This document shows, in pieces, positions 48,846 through 57,467 of a DNA stretch of 64,000 bases. Where the stretch lies: the NCBI RefSeq assembly GCF_014534685.1, contig NZ_JACVVX010000001.1, positions 512,501-576,500 on the forward strand, read 5' to 3'. The notes beneath the pieces were generated by a model, which worked only from the letters and a program-made list of their open reading frames with translations, was not told where the DNA came from and searched no databases. A program made the position numbers and the translations under genes. Origin of the DNA: Oryzicola mucosus. GTDB taxonomy: Bacteria > Pseudomonadota > Alphaproteobacteria > Rhizobiales > Rhizobiaceae. How positions within the stretch are numbered: the first letter of the stretch is position 1; each line of letters begins with the position of its first letter.

Positions 48846-51560
48846 TTGGACGACACCAACCAATCCGCCATGGCGGCGCTGGAAGCGGCGAAAGCCGGCG
48901 CCACGCCGATGATGGAACAGTATATCGAGATCAAGTCGGCGAATCCGGATTCGCTGCTGTTCTATCGCATGGGCGATTTCTACGAGCTGTTTTTCGACGA
49001 TGCGGAAAAGGCGAGCCGGGCGCTCGGCATCGTGCTGACCAAGCGCGGCAAGCACCAGGGCGACGACATCCCGATGTGCGGCGTGCCGGTGCATGCCGCC
49101 GACGACTATCTTCAGAAACTGATCGGGCTCGGCTTCCGCGTCGCGGTGTGCGAGCAGGTCGAGGACCCCGCCGAAGCCCGCAAGCGCGGCAGCAAGTCGG
49201 TGGTCAAGCGCGACGTGGTGCGGCTGGTGACGCCCGGCACGATCACCGAAGACAAGCTACTGGCGCCTTCGGAATCGAGCTTTCTCATGGCGCTGGGCCG
49301 GGTCAAAGGCAACGCCGACCAGTGCCTCGCCATGGCCTGGATCGAGATATCGACCGGCATTTTTCGCGTCGCGGAGACCACCGCCGACCGGCTGGCGGCC
49401 GACATCTTCCGCATCGACCCGCGCGAGGTCGTTCTGCCGGACACGATGTTTTATGACGATGAGTTGAAGCCGGCCTTCGACCTGATCGGACGTATCGCCA
49501 ATCCGCAGCCGGCTGCTCTATTCGATTCGGCATCCGCGCCCGGCCGCATCGCGCGCTTTTACGGCGTGGCGACGCCAGACAGTTTCGGCGCGTTTTCGCG
49601 CGCTGAGCTGGCGGCGATTTCGGGCGCCATCGCCTATGTCGAGAAGACGCAGAAGGCGGAGCGGCCGCCTCTGGCCCATCCCGAGCGCGAGCAGAGCGGC
49701 TCGACGCTGTTCATCGATCCGGCGACACGCACCAATCTCGAACTGCTGCGCACCCTGTCGGGCAGCCGCGAGGGTTCTCTGTTCCGGGCGGTGGACCGTA
49801 CGGTGACGGGCGGCGGCGCGCGGCTTCTGGCCGACCGGATGATGTCGCCGCTGACCGATCCGGAGGCGATTGCGCGCCGGCTGGATTCGGTGTCGTGGTT
49901 CCAGCGCGAAACGCGGACGGCGGATGCGCTGCGGCAGTGCCTCAAGGGCGTCGCCGACATGCCGCGCGCACTGTCGCGGCTGGCTCTCAATCGTGGCGGT
50001 CCGCGCGACCTCGGCGCGCTGCGCGCCGGCTTCGACGCTGCGCGCGCGGCCGCCGAGCTGTTTGAGGCAGCCGAACTGCCCAAGGAACTGGACGCCGCCC
50101 TCGCCGCCATCAAGGCGCTGCCGGCAGTCTTCGCCGATCATCTCTACAACGCCCTGGCTGACGAGTTGCCGCTGCTCAAGCGCGACGGCGGCTTCCTGCG
50201 CGAAGGCTATGACGCCGAGCTGGACGAAATGCGGGCGCTGCGCGACCAGTCGCGGCGGGTGATCGCGGCGATGGAACGCGACCTGATCGAGGAGACGGGC
50301 ATCCGTTCGCTGAAGATCCGGCACAACAATGTGCTGGGTTATTACATAGAGGTGACCGCCAACCACCAGGCGATCATGAACGGCAGCGACGAGGCGAAGT
50401 CGCGCTTCATCCACCGCCAAACCATGGCGAGCGCCATGCGCTTCACCACCACCGAGTTGGCCGGGATCGAGACCAAGATCGCCAACGCCGCCGACCGGGC
50501 GCTGGCGATCGAGCTGAAAGCCTTTGAGGCGCTGTCTTTGGAAGCGGTCGAGCATGTCGAGACCATCCGCGCCGGCGCTGACGCGCTGGCCGTGCTCGAT
50601 GTGTCGTCCGCACTTGCGGTGGTGGCGATCAACGAGGCGTGGAGCAGGCCGCAGGTGGATGCGGGGCTCGCCTTCGACATCGAAGGCGGCCGGCATCCGG
50701 TGGTTGAGCAGGCGCTGCGGCGCGAGGCCGGTGCGCCTTTCGTCGCCAACGATTGCGACCTGTCGCCCGGCGAGGGTTCCAGGACCGGAGCGATCTGGCT
50801 TCTGACCGGCCCCAACATGGGCGGTAAATCGACCTTCCTGCGCCAGAACGCGCTGATCGCAATCCTGGCGCAGATGGGCTCCTTCGTGCCGGCCAAGCGC
50901 GCCCATATCGGCGTCGTCGACCGGCTGTTCTCCCGCGTCGGCGCCTCCGACGACCTGGCGCGCGGGCGCTCGACCTTCATGGTCGAGATGGTCGAGACTG
51001 CGGCGATCCTCAACCAGGCGACCGAGCGCTCGCTGGTGATCCTCGACGAGATTGGACGCGGCACCGCGACCTTCGACGGCCTGTCCATCGCCTGGGCGGC
51101 GGTCGAATATCTGCACGAGAAGAACCGCTGTCGCGCTGTCTTCGCCACCCATTTCCACGAGCTGACGGCATTGGCCGGCAAGCTCGAGCGGCTGCACAAC
51201 GTCACGATGCGGGTGAAGGAATGGGAGGGCGACGTCGTCTTCCTGCACGAGGTCGGCAAGGGTGCCGCCGACCGCTCCTACGGCGTGCAGGTGGCGCGGC
51301 TGGCCGGTCTGCCGGACGCTGTGGTGCAGCGCGCCAAGGCAGTTCTGCACCAGCTCGAAGAGGGCGAAACCTCCGGCAAGGCCAACCGCCTGGTCGACGA
51401 CCTGCCGCTGTTTTCCGCAGCCGTCAGGCGCGAGGAACCCAAGCCTGTGGCCAACGACGCTTTGGCAAAAAGCCTGTCCACGCTTGTGCCCGACGAGATG
51501 ACGCCGCGCGAGGCGCTGGAGGCGCTGTATCGGCTGAAGGAACTGGCGGCGAATCGGTGA
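48846..51560 (+). CDS. mutS: DNA mismatch repair protein MutS
   Basis: MutS recognises base mismatches and small loops and starts repair with MutL. The product is about 904 residues: mismatch-binding domain with [12 protein letters not shown] (the Phe-x-Glu wedge), connector, lever and clamp, then the ABC-type ATPase with GPNMGGKST near residue 655, [14 protein letters not shown], and a C-terminal helical part. The start is unsure: TTG 48846 gives the family-typical N-terminus, while ATG 48870 (MAALEAAK) is eight codons later; neither has a strong ribosome site. It is divergent from maeB. Confidence 0.95.
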   Translation: MDDTNQSAMAALEAAKAGATPMMEQYIEIKSANPDSLLFYRMGDFYELFFDDAEKASRALGIVLTKRGKHQGDDIPMCGVPVHAADDYLQKLIGLGFRVAVCEQVEDPAEARKRGSKSVVKRDVVRLVTPGTITEDKLLAPSESSFLMALGRVKGNADQCLAMAWIEISTGIFRVAETTADRLAADIFRIDPREVVLPDTMFYDDELKPAFDLIGRIANPQPAALFDSASAPGRIARFYGVATPDSFGAFSRAELAAISGAIAYVEKTQKAERPPLAHPEREQSGSTLFIDPATRTNLELLRTLSGSREGSLFRAVDRTVTGGGARLLADRMMSPLTDPEAIARRLDSVSWFQRETRTADALRQCLKGVADMPRALSRLALNRGGPRDLGALRAGFDAARAAAELFEAAELPKELDAALAAIKALPAVFADHLYNALADELPLLKRDGGFLREGYDAELDEMRALRDQSRRVIAAMERDLIEETGIRSLKIRHNNVLGYYIEVTANHQAIMNGSDEAKSRFIHRQTMASAMRFTTTELAGIETKIANAADRALAIELKAFEALSLEAVEHVETIRAGADALAVLDVSSALAVVAINEAWSRPQVDAGLAFDIEGGRHPVVEQALRREAGAPFVANDCDLSPGEGSRTGAIWLLTGPNMGGKSTFLRQNALIAILAQMGSFVPAKRAHIGVVDRLFSRVGASDDLARGRSTFMVEMVETAAILNQATERSLVILDEIGRGTATFDGLSIAWAAVEYLHEKNRCRAVFATHFHELTALAGKLERLHNVTMRVKEWEGDVVFLHEVGKGAADRSYGVQVARLAGLPDAVVQRAKAVLHQLEEGETSGKANRLVDDLPLFSAAVRREEPKPVANDALAKSLSTLVPDEMTPREALEALYRLKELAANR

Positions 51561-51985
51561 TTAAAAAGCCGGGTCGAATGGTAGTATCCGGTCGGATTGT
51601 ACCTGAATAACCGCGTCACCATATCTTATGACGAAGTCACTGTTACGCGACATATTGCCGGTTGGGTATCGGTGTTGCTGCCACTGGATCTGGAAAAACA
51701 TGCTTCTGCATTTTTTGCATGCGATTGCCCTGTTTCTGGAGTTCGTCGGTTTACCGATCTGGCAGGTGTTCAAGAAGCCGGAACGCAGCAACGCCATAAA
51801 CGATTACAGGCTTCACGAACCCTATCCCGAGCAGGCAAACGTCTCGCCACCACCGCGAAATGTCGAGACTCCGATCTTTTACACGGAAACAGTAGCGAAA
51901 CGCCCAACCGTTTCTTAAGGCGAGGGATGTAGTTTGACGCTGGTTTGCGGCTAGGCGCAGCGGTTCGAGACAGGGGTAGAGCTTC
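51561..51985. other. 425-base low-GC gap after mutS
   Basis: This stretch is visibly less GC-rich than its neighbours. It contains a weak plus-strand frame, 51628-51918 (96 residues, one hydrophobic segment reading MLLHFLHAIALFLEFVGLPIW), with no ribosome site. Overlapping frames on both strands are equally unconvincing. I cannot support a gene here; it may be remnant or acquired DNA. The GNAT promoter probably lies at its right end. Confidence 0.45.
51628..51918 (+). CDS. Possible small membrane protein, doubtful
   Basis: A 96-codon frame begins with MTKSLLRDILP and contains one predicted membrane segment near residues 24-46, followed by a polar Pro-rich tail. I do not recognise it. There is no ribosome site before the ATG, codon use does not resemble the neighbours, and the surrounding DNA is low in GC. 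It may be spurious or a fragment of an acquired gene. Confidence 0.25.
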   Translation: MTKSLLRDILPVGYRCCCHWIWKNMLLHFLHAIALFLEFVGLPIWQVFKKPERSNAINDYRLHEPYPEQANVSPPPRNVETPIFYTETVAKRPTVS

Positions 51986-53269
51986 ATGGCGGCCATTCCG
52001 CTGATGGAGGAGATGAGGGGCGGACCAGCCGGCACACTGATTGCCGGCATGGCCGGTGTTGCCGAAAGCCCGGCCGATCCTACCCATGTCGAATTGATCG
52101 AAACCAACCGCCAGGCGCGCCGGCTGTCGATCTACCCTGCTTCCGCCGGCTTCGACCTGGTCGAGGAACTGGACTTTCTCAGCGCGCGCACCATCGAGCC
52201 GAATGTCTTCTTCAATCCGCGCTTTCTCGCACCCGCCATGCCCAGGCTGGAGGACCGCGAGGTCCGGCTGGCCGTCATCCGAGACGGCGACGAATATAGC
52301 GGGCGCTTGCGAATGCTCCTGCCTTTTTCGGTCGAGAAACCGCCGATTCCGCTTGGCGTCACCGTCATGCGCACCTGGTCGAGCCCGTTCGGGCCGCTCG
52401 GCATGCCTCTGATCGACCGAGACGATCCGGAAGGCGTGGTCGAGGACCTCATCTCCATCATGTCGCGGCCGCATCTCAAGCTGCCCAGCGTCTTCGTGCT
52501 GCCCGACATACGCCTCGACGGGCCGGTGGCGCGCATGCTGCGCTCGGTGGCCGAAACCGGCGGCCTGCCCCTGGTGATAACGTCGAAGGTGGAACGGCCT
52601 TTCCTGCACAGCGATCTCGACGGCGACGCCTATCTGCGGCGTGCGATCAGCCCGCATCATTACCGCAACCTCGCACGCCTGAAGCGGCGCTTGTCCGAAC
52701 AAGGCGTGGTCGAGCATGTGACGGCGCGCAGCCCCAACGATATCCGCCCCGCGGTCGAAACCTTCCTGACGCTGGAAGCCTCGGGATGGAAAGGGCGCGC
52801 CCGTTCCGCCATGGTCAACGACCGGCTTCGCGCCGCCTTCGCGCGCGAGGCGATCCACGGCCTCGCCGAACGCGACAAGTGCCGCATCCACCAGCTGACG
52901 CTGGACGGTCGCGTCATCGCCAGCCTCGTCGTCTTCGTCGAGGCGGGCGTGGCCTATAGCTGGAAGACCGCCTATGACGAGAGCCTGTCAGCCTATTCGC
53001 CGGGCGTGCTGCTGGTGGCGGAAGTCACTCGGCAGCATCTGGAAGATCCCAATATCGACATGACCGACTCCTGCACCGTCCCCGATCATCCCGTGATGAG
53101 CCGGCTATGGACCGAAAGGCGGCCGATCGGCACCATGGTCATCGGCATGCGGCCCAACACCGACCGCATCACGCGGCAGGCCGCTTCGCAGCTCCATCTC
53201 TATCGCGAGACGCGCAACATGATGCGGCTGTTCAGAAACCGTGTGAAAGCGGTGTTCCGGAAGAAATAG
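51986..53269 (+). CDS. GNAT-fold acetyltransferase, CelD/BioF2-like
   Basis: The 427-residue protein resembles the Acetyltransf_6 (CelD/BcsL, BioF2-like) group, which have a GNAT fold and act in polysaccharide or peptidoglycan-related modification. Supporting segments are ISPHHYRNLARLKRRLSEQG near residue 220, FLTLEASGWKGRARSAM near 253, a clear family hallmark, and FVEAGVAYSWKTAYDESLSAYSPGVLL split across the acyl-CoA pocket. The C-terminus is Arg/Lys-rich. The ATG at 51986 has a short GAG site. It follows the low-GC gap, and no cellulose gene is near, so substrate is open. Confidence 0.85.
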   Translation: MAAIPLMEEMRGGPAGTLIAGMAGVAESPADPTHVELIETNRQARRLSIYPASAGFDLVEELDFLSARTIEPNVFFNPRFLAPAMPRLEDREVRLAVIRDGDEYSGRLRMLLPFSVEKPPIPLGVTVMRTWSSPFGPLGMPLIDRDDPEGVVEDLISIMSRPHLKLPSVFVLPDIRLDGPVARMLRSVAETGGLPLVITSKVERPFLHSDLDGDAYLRRAISPHHYRNLARLKRRLSEQGVVEHVTARSPNDIRPAVETFLTLEASGWKGRARSAMVNDRLRAAFAREAIHGLAERDKCRIHQLTLDGRVIASLVVFVEAGVAYSWKTAYDESLSAYSPGVLLVAEVTRQHLEDPNIDMTDSCTVPDHPVMSRLWTERRPIGTMVIGMRPNTDRITRQAASQLHLYRETRNMMRLFRNRVKAVFRKK

Positions 53270-53274
53270 GCCTG

Positions 53275-53302
53275 CTTCCCCGTCACCGATATGACGGGGA
53301 AG
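53275..53302. terminator. Hairpin between convergent GNAT-fold gene and ilvD
   Basis: A perfect 11-base-pair stem (53275-53285 with 53292-53302, six-base loop) occupies the 53-base gap. No T run follows on either strand, so termination is likely but not certain. Confidence 0.55.
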
Positions 53303-53322
53303 GTCGCTTCAGATCGACCCGC

Positions 53323-55164
53323 TCAGCCCAGCTTGCCGAGATCCCGCACGGCGCCGCGATCGGCCGAGGTGGCGAAAGCCGCATAGGCCTTGAGCGCGGT
53401 GGTCACGTTGCGCTTGCGTGGATGCTGCGGCTTCCAGCCGAAGGCGTCCTGCGCGGCACGGCGCTCGGCCAGGGTGGCTTCGTCAACCGCAAGGTTGATG
53501 GTGCGGTTGGGAATGTCGATCTCGATGGTGTCGCCATCCTGCACCAGGCCGATGATGCCGCCATTGGCCGCTTCCGGCGACGCGTGGCCGATCGACAAGC
53601 CTGACGTGCCGCCGGAGAACCGTCCGTCGGTGATCAGCGCGCAGGCCTTGCCGAGGCCTTTAGACTTCAGGTAGCTCGTCGGATAGAGCATTTCCTGCAT
53701 GCCGGGTCCGCCCTTGGGGCCTTCGTAGCGGATGACGACCACGTCGCCGGCCACAACCTCGTTGCCCAGAATGCCCTTCACCGCCGCGTCCTGGCTTTCG
53801 AACACCTTGGCCGGGCCGGTGAATTTCAGGATCGATTCGTCCACGCCCGCCGTCTTCACGATGCAGCCATCGAGCGCCAGATTGCCCTTGAGCACGGCCA
53901 GGCCGCCATCCTTGGAGAAGGGGTGCTGCGCGTCGCGGATGACGCCGTTCTCGCGGTCGGTGTCGAGCTCGTCCCAGCGCGCCGCCTGGCTGAACGCCGT
54001 CTGCGTCGGGATGCCGCCGGGTGCGGCGGAAAACAGCTTGAGCGCGGCCGGATTGTCGGTGACGGCGATGTCCCAGGACGCCAGCGCCTCGGCCATGGTC
54101 TTGGCGTGGACGGTGGGCAGGTCGGTGTTGAGCAGGCCGGCGCGGTCGAGTTCGCCAAGGATCGCCATGATCCCGCCGGCGCGGTGTACGTCTTCCATGT
54201 GGACATCGGCCTTGGCCGGCGCGACCTTGGACAGGCAGGGCACGCGCCGCGATAGGGCGTCGATGTCGGCGAGGTCGAAATCGATCTCGCCTTCATGGGC
54301 CGCCGCCAGGATGTGCAGCACGGTGTTGGTCGAGCCGCCCATGGCGATGTCGAGCGCCATGGCGTTTTCGAACGCCTTCTTGCTGGCGATCTTGCGCGGC
54401 AGCGCGGTTTCGTCGTCCTGCTCGTAGTAGCGGCGGGCGAGGCCGACGATGCGGCGTCCGGCCTCCAGGAACAGTTCCTTGCGGTCGGCATGGGTGGCCA
54501 GCGTCGATCCGTTGCCGGGCAGCGACAAGCCGAGCGCTTCGGTCAGGCAGTTCATCGAATTGGCGGTAAACATGCCCGAGCAGGAGCCGCAGGTGGGGCA
54601 GGCAGAGCGCTCGATGACCTTGACGTCCTCGTCGGAGATCTTGTCGTCAGCCGCGGCCACCATGGCGTCGACCAGATCGAGCGAGACGGTCTTGCCGTGC
54701 ATGACGACCTTGCCGGCTTCCATCGGCCCGCCGGACACAAAGATGGTCGGGATGTTGAGGCGCAATGACGCCATCAGCATGCCGGGGGTGATCTTGTCGC
54801 AGTTGGAGATGCAGACCATGGCGTCGGCGCAGTGCGCGTTGACCATATATTCGACCGAGTCGGCGATGAGTTCGCGCGACGGCAGCGAATAGAGCATTCC
54901 GTCATGGCCCATGGCAATGCCGTCATCGACCGCGATGGTGTTGAATTCCTTGGCGACGCCGCCGGCGGCTTCGATTTCGCGCGCGACCAGCTGGCCGAGG
55001 TCCTTCAAATGCACATGGCCGGGCACGAACTGAGTGAAGGAATTCACCACCGCGATAATCGGCTTGCCGAAGTCGGAATCCTTCATGCCGGTGGCGCGCC
55101 ATAGGCCGCGCGCGCCCGCCATATTGCGGCCGTGAGTGGTGGTGCGCGAACGATATGCAGGCAT
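53323..55164 (-). CDS. ilvD: Dihydroxy-acid dehydratase
   Basis: IlvD dehydrates dihydroxy acids in valine, isoleucine and leucine synthesis, using an iron-sulfur cluster. The 613 residues carry the cluster cysteines in [12 protein letters not shown] and [19 protein letters not shown] (shown here only in family form), and the C-terminal [20 protein letters not shown] substrate region. Full length and colinear with the E. coli-type enzyme (4Fe-4S). The ATG at 55164 has a poor ribosome site. The 243-base gap upstream has one perfect palindrome but no branched-chain leader peptide that I can see. Confidence 0.97.
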   Translation of the reverse strand: MPAYRSRTTTHGRNMAGARGLWRATGMKDSDFGKPIIAVVNSFTQFVPGHVHLKDLGQLVAREIEAAGGVAKEFNTIAVDDGIAMGHDGMLYSLPSRELIADSVEYMVNAHCADAMVCISNCDKITPGMLMASLRLNIPTIFVSGGPMEAGKVVMHGKTVSLDLVDAMVAAADDKISDEDVKVIERSACPTCGSCSGMFTANSMNCLTEALGLSLPGNGSTLATHADRKELFLEAGRRIVGLARRYYEQDDETALPRKIASKKAFENAMALDIAMGGSTNTVLHILAAAHEGEIDFDLADIDALSRRVPCLSKVAPAKADVHMEDVHRAGGIMAILGELDRAGLLNTDLPTVHAKTMAEALASWDIAVTDNPAALKLFSAAPGGIPTQTAFSQAARWDELDTDRENGVIRDAQHPFSKDGGLAVLKGNLALDGCIVKTAGVDESILKFTGPAKVFESQDAAVKGILGNEVVAGDVVVIRYEGPKGGPGMQEMLYPTSYLKSKGLGKACALITDGRFSGGTSGLSIGHASPEAANGGIIGLVQDGDTIEIDIPNRTINLAVDEATLAERRAAQDAFGWKPQHPRKRNVTTALKAYAAFATSADRGAVRDLGKLG

Positions 55165-55297
55165 GGCGGTTCTCGATCTTCTTGCGAGTTGGCTACAAAA
55201 TCTGCCGTTTCAAGCTCGGTGAGCCGCCGAAAACAGCGGCTATGGCGATCCTGAAGGAGGCGTACCCGTCAGTACACCACTATCGAATGCGCATAAA

Positions 55298-55312
55298 GCT
55301 GAAATTTTCAGC
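55298..55312. promoter_or_regulatory. Palindrome GCTGAAA-T-TTTCAGC upstream of ilvD
   Basis: A perfect seven-base inverted repeat around one T lies 134 bases before the ilvD start and 78 bases outside the iolB stop. It could be an operator; no known regulator matches to my knowledge. Confidence 0.35.
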
Positions 55313-55407
55313 ATGCCTATCCGACCCGAAACGGCTTCGAACCGTGAGTATAGACGCAAAATATCCCACGATTGAGGCAGACTTGGATTGCGGGCAAGCC
55401 GTGCCGC

Positions 55408-56220
55408 TCACGCCTTCATCAGCCACTCATGTTCGGGCGCGTTGTGGAACTTCCAGGTCCGCTTCGGCCCGGCCATGACGTTGAGATAGTAAAGATCGTA
55501 TCCGTGGCAGGTGGCACAGGGGTGATAGCCCTTCGGCACCAGAACCACGTCGCCGTCCTCGATCGCCATCGCCTCGTCCAGTTCGCGCACGCCCTCTGCA
55601 TCGGCATCGGTATAGACGCGCTGGAAGCCAAAACCCTGCGGCGGGTTGAGGCGATGATAGTAGGTTTCTTCGAGGTAGGATTCGGCGGGAAGATTGTCCT
55701 GGTCGTGCTTATGCGGCGGATAGCTCGACGTGTTGCCGGCCGGTGTGATCACCTCGACAACCAGAAGCGAATCGGCGGGGTCGCCCTCGGGCAGGATGTT
55801 GGTGACGTGACGCGTGTTCGAGCCCTTGCCGCGCACTTCCTGCTTGACGTCGTCGGGGCCGATGACGCGGGCGGGCAGGCCGCCGCCAAGTCCGGGAGCC
55901 GTGCAGATTGCAAGTTCCAGGTCGGTCTCGGCCGTCACGGACCAGTCCTTGCCCTGCGGCACATAGAGCGACCACGGCTTGCCCTCGAAGACGCTCATGC
56001 GTTCGCCAAGTGTGCCGAAATCCTGACCGGCGGCTGTTGCCGCGCCCTTGCCGGTGACGAAAACCAGGCAAAGCTCCCTTTCGCCCGACGAAGCCGAGGC
56101 CGTCTCGCCCGCTTTCAACCGGTAAAGCTCGAAGCCGACATAGCGCCAGCCGGCACTGTCCGGCGTGACATGGGTGACGCGGCCGGTGCCCTTACCGCTC
56201 TTGATCAGAAGTCGTGACAT
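55408..56220 (-). CDS. iolB: 5-deoxy-glucuronate isomerase
   Basis: IolB isomerises 5-deoxyglucuronate to 2-deoxy-5-keto-gluconate in myo-inositol breakdown. The 270-residue protein is a double cupin. The metal-binding segment reads SSYPPHKHDQDNLP with ETYYHR, and the second part has VPKGYHPC. Length and order match the family. AAGGAGG lies nine bases before the ATG at 56220, inside the end of the preceding small gene, so the two overlap by 29 bases. It is the last gene of the iol operon. Confidence 0.96.
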   Translation of the reverse strand: MSRLLIKSGKGTGRVTHVTPDSAGWRYVGFELYRLKAGETASASSGERELCLVFVTGKGAATAAGQDFGTLGERMSVFEGKPWSLYVPQGKDWSVTAETDLELAICTAPGLGGGLPARVIGPDDVKQEVRGKGSNTRHVTNILPEGDPADSLLVVEVITPAGNTSSYPPHKHDQDNLPAESYLEETYYHRLNPPQGFGFQRVYTDADAEGVRELDEAMAIEDGDVVLVPKGYHPCATCHGYDLYYLNVMAGPKRTWKFHNAPEHEWLMKA

Positions 56221-56431
56221 CGTCGGTTTCCTCCTTCGCCGCTTCCGGTTCCGGCGCGGGCTTGTAGTTGATCAGGAACTGCCACGCCCCCAGCACGGCC
56301 ATGCCGCCGACCAGCGTCGCCCAGAAGGACGAGCCCATATAGAGTTCGAAACCGGCCCATGCCACGCAGAAGGCGACAAGGAGAATGCGGCGCCACAGCG
56401 GACGAAAGAAGGGGTGGCTGGTGTCTCCCAC
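56192..56431 (-). CDS. Small two-helix membrane protein within the iol operon
   Basis: I do not recognise the family. The 79-residue product has two predicted helices (about 14-31 and 36-55) and an acidic tail (PEPEAAKEETDD). GTG 56431 has GGAGA six bases upstream, a convincing start. It lies between iolE (84 bases away) and iolB (29-base overlap), all on one strand, so it is co-expressed with inositol catabolism. It could be a transporter accessory or a membrane anchor, but there is no direct evidence. Confidence 0.75.
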   Translation of the reverse strand: MGDTSHPFFRPLWRRILLVAFCVAWAGFELYMGSSFWATLVGGMAVLGAWQFLINYKPAPEPEAAKEETDDVTTSDQER

Positions 56432-56515
56432 GGGCGATCTCCTGTGTTGCTCAACAGTCCCTTCCGGTCATCCCAGGGCCCGCTTGTCAAGTGCGGGGCT
56501 GGCATTGTCATGCTT

Positions 56516-57433
56516 TCACGCGTCGGGAAAGGCCTGCGTCTCGAGCGTATAGCCGGAAGCTTGCATCACGCGGGTCAGTTCCGCATGGCCGACCTCAGCC
56601 ATCTTGAGCGGCGGGTTTTTCCTGGGGTCCTGCTCGGCCTCAACGACGAACCAGCCCTCATAGCCGTGATCGGCAAGCCGTTGGACGATAGCGCCGAAAT
56701 CCAGCGACCCGTCGCCCGGCACGGTGAACGCGCCCAGCGCCACGGCATCGAGGAATGACTGCTTGGACCAGTCCAGCCCATCGATCACGGTCTGGCGGAT
56801 ATCCTTCACATGAACGTGGTTGATGCGCTTGTGGTGGTTGTCGATGGCGCGCAGCACGTCGCCGCCGGCAAAGGCCAGATGGCCGGCATCGAGCAGCAGC
56901 GGAATGCCTTCGCCCGAATGCTTCATGAAGGCGTCGATCTCATGCTCGAACTGCACCACCGCGGCCATGTGGTGGTGATAGGAGAGCGGCATGCCCTGCT
57001 CCGCGCACCATTCGCCGAACGCCGTCAGCTTGCCGGCATAGGCCTTCATCTCGTCGTCCGACAGCACGGCCTTGGTGGCGAGCGGCTTTGCGCGGTCGCC
57101 CTGGATCGAGCGGCCGACCTCGCCATAGACGATGCAGGGCGCGCCGACCGCCTTGAACAGGTCGATCATCGGCTGGATGCGATCCTTGTTCGCCGCCAGT
57201 TCCTCATCAACCAGCGTGCCGGAAAACCAGCCGCCGCACAGCGTCACGTCAGCCTTTCTCAGGATCGGCAACATCTCGTCCGGCGTGCTCGGAAACCGGC
57301 GGCCCTGCTCCATGCCGATGAAGCCGGCCGACCGCGACTGGCGCAGACATTCCTCCAGCGAAACGTCGTCGCTGAGTTCGACGAGATCGTCGTTCCACCA
57401 CGCAATAGGGGACATGCCCAGTTTGGCTTTCAC
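56516..57433 (-). CDS. iolE: Myo-inosose-2 dehydratase
   Basis: IolE dehydrates 2-keto-myo-inositol to 3D-trihydroxycyclohexane-dione. The 305-residue protein is a xylose isomerase-like TIM barrel beginning KLGMSPIAWWNDDL, the family start. Metal ligands are visible around GEVGRSIQG, MPLSYHHHM, LLDAGHLAFAGGD, and the C-terminal GWFVVEAEQDPR. I choose GTG 57433, with GGAG eight bases upstream, over a GTG at 57481 that would overlap iolD. It is 34 bases after iolD. Confidence 0.95.
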   Translation of the reverse strand: MKAKLGMSPIAWWNDDLVELSDDVSLEECLRQSRSAGFIGMEQGRRFPSTPDEMLPILRKADVTLCGGWFSGTLVDEELAANKDRIQPMIDLFKAVGAPCIVYGEVGRSIQGDRAKPLATKAVLSDDEMKAYAGKLTAFGEWCAEQGMPLSYHHHMAAVVQFEHEIDAFMKHSGEGIPLLLDAGHLAFAGGDVLRAIDNHHKRINHVHVKDIRQTVIDGLDWSKQSFLDAVALGAFTVPGDGSLDFGAIVQRLADHGYEGWFVVEAEQDPRKNPPLKMAEVGHAELTRVMQASGYTLETQAFPDA

Positions 57434-57467
57434 GTCATCAACTCCGGTTTTGTCTCGTCGTCTGCGC

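Noticed and set aside
51561-51797. 78-codon minus-strand frame in the gap after mutS
   Set aside because: No ribosome site, no hydrophobic or domain pattern, and it overlaps an equally weak frame on the other strand.
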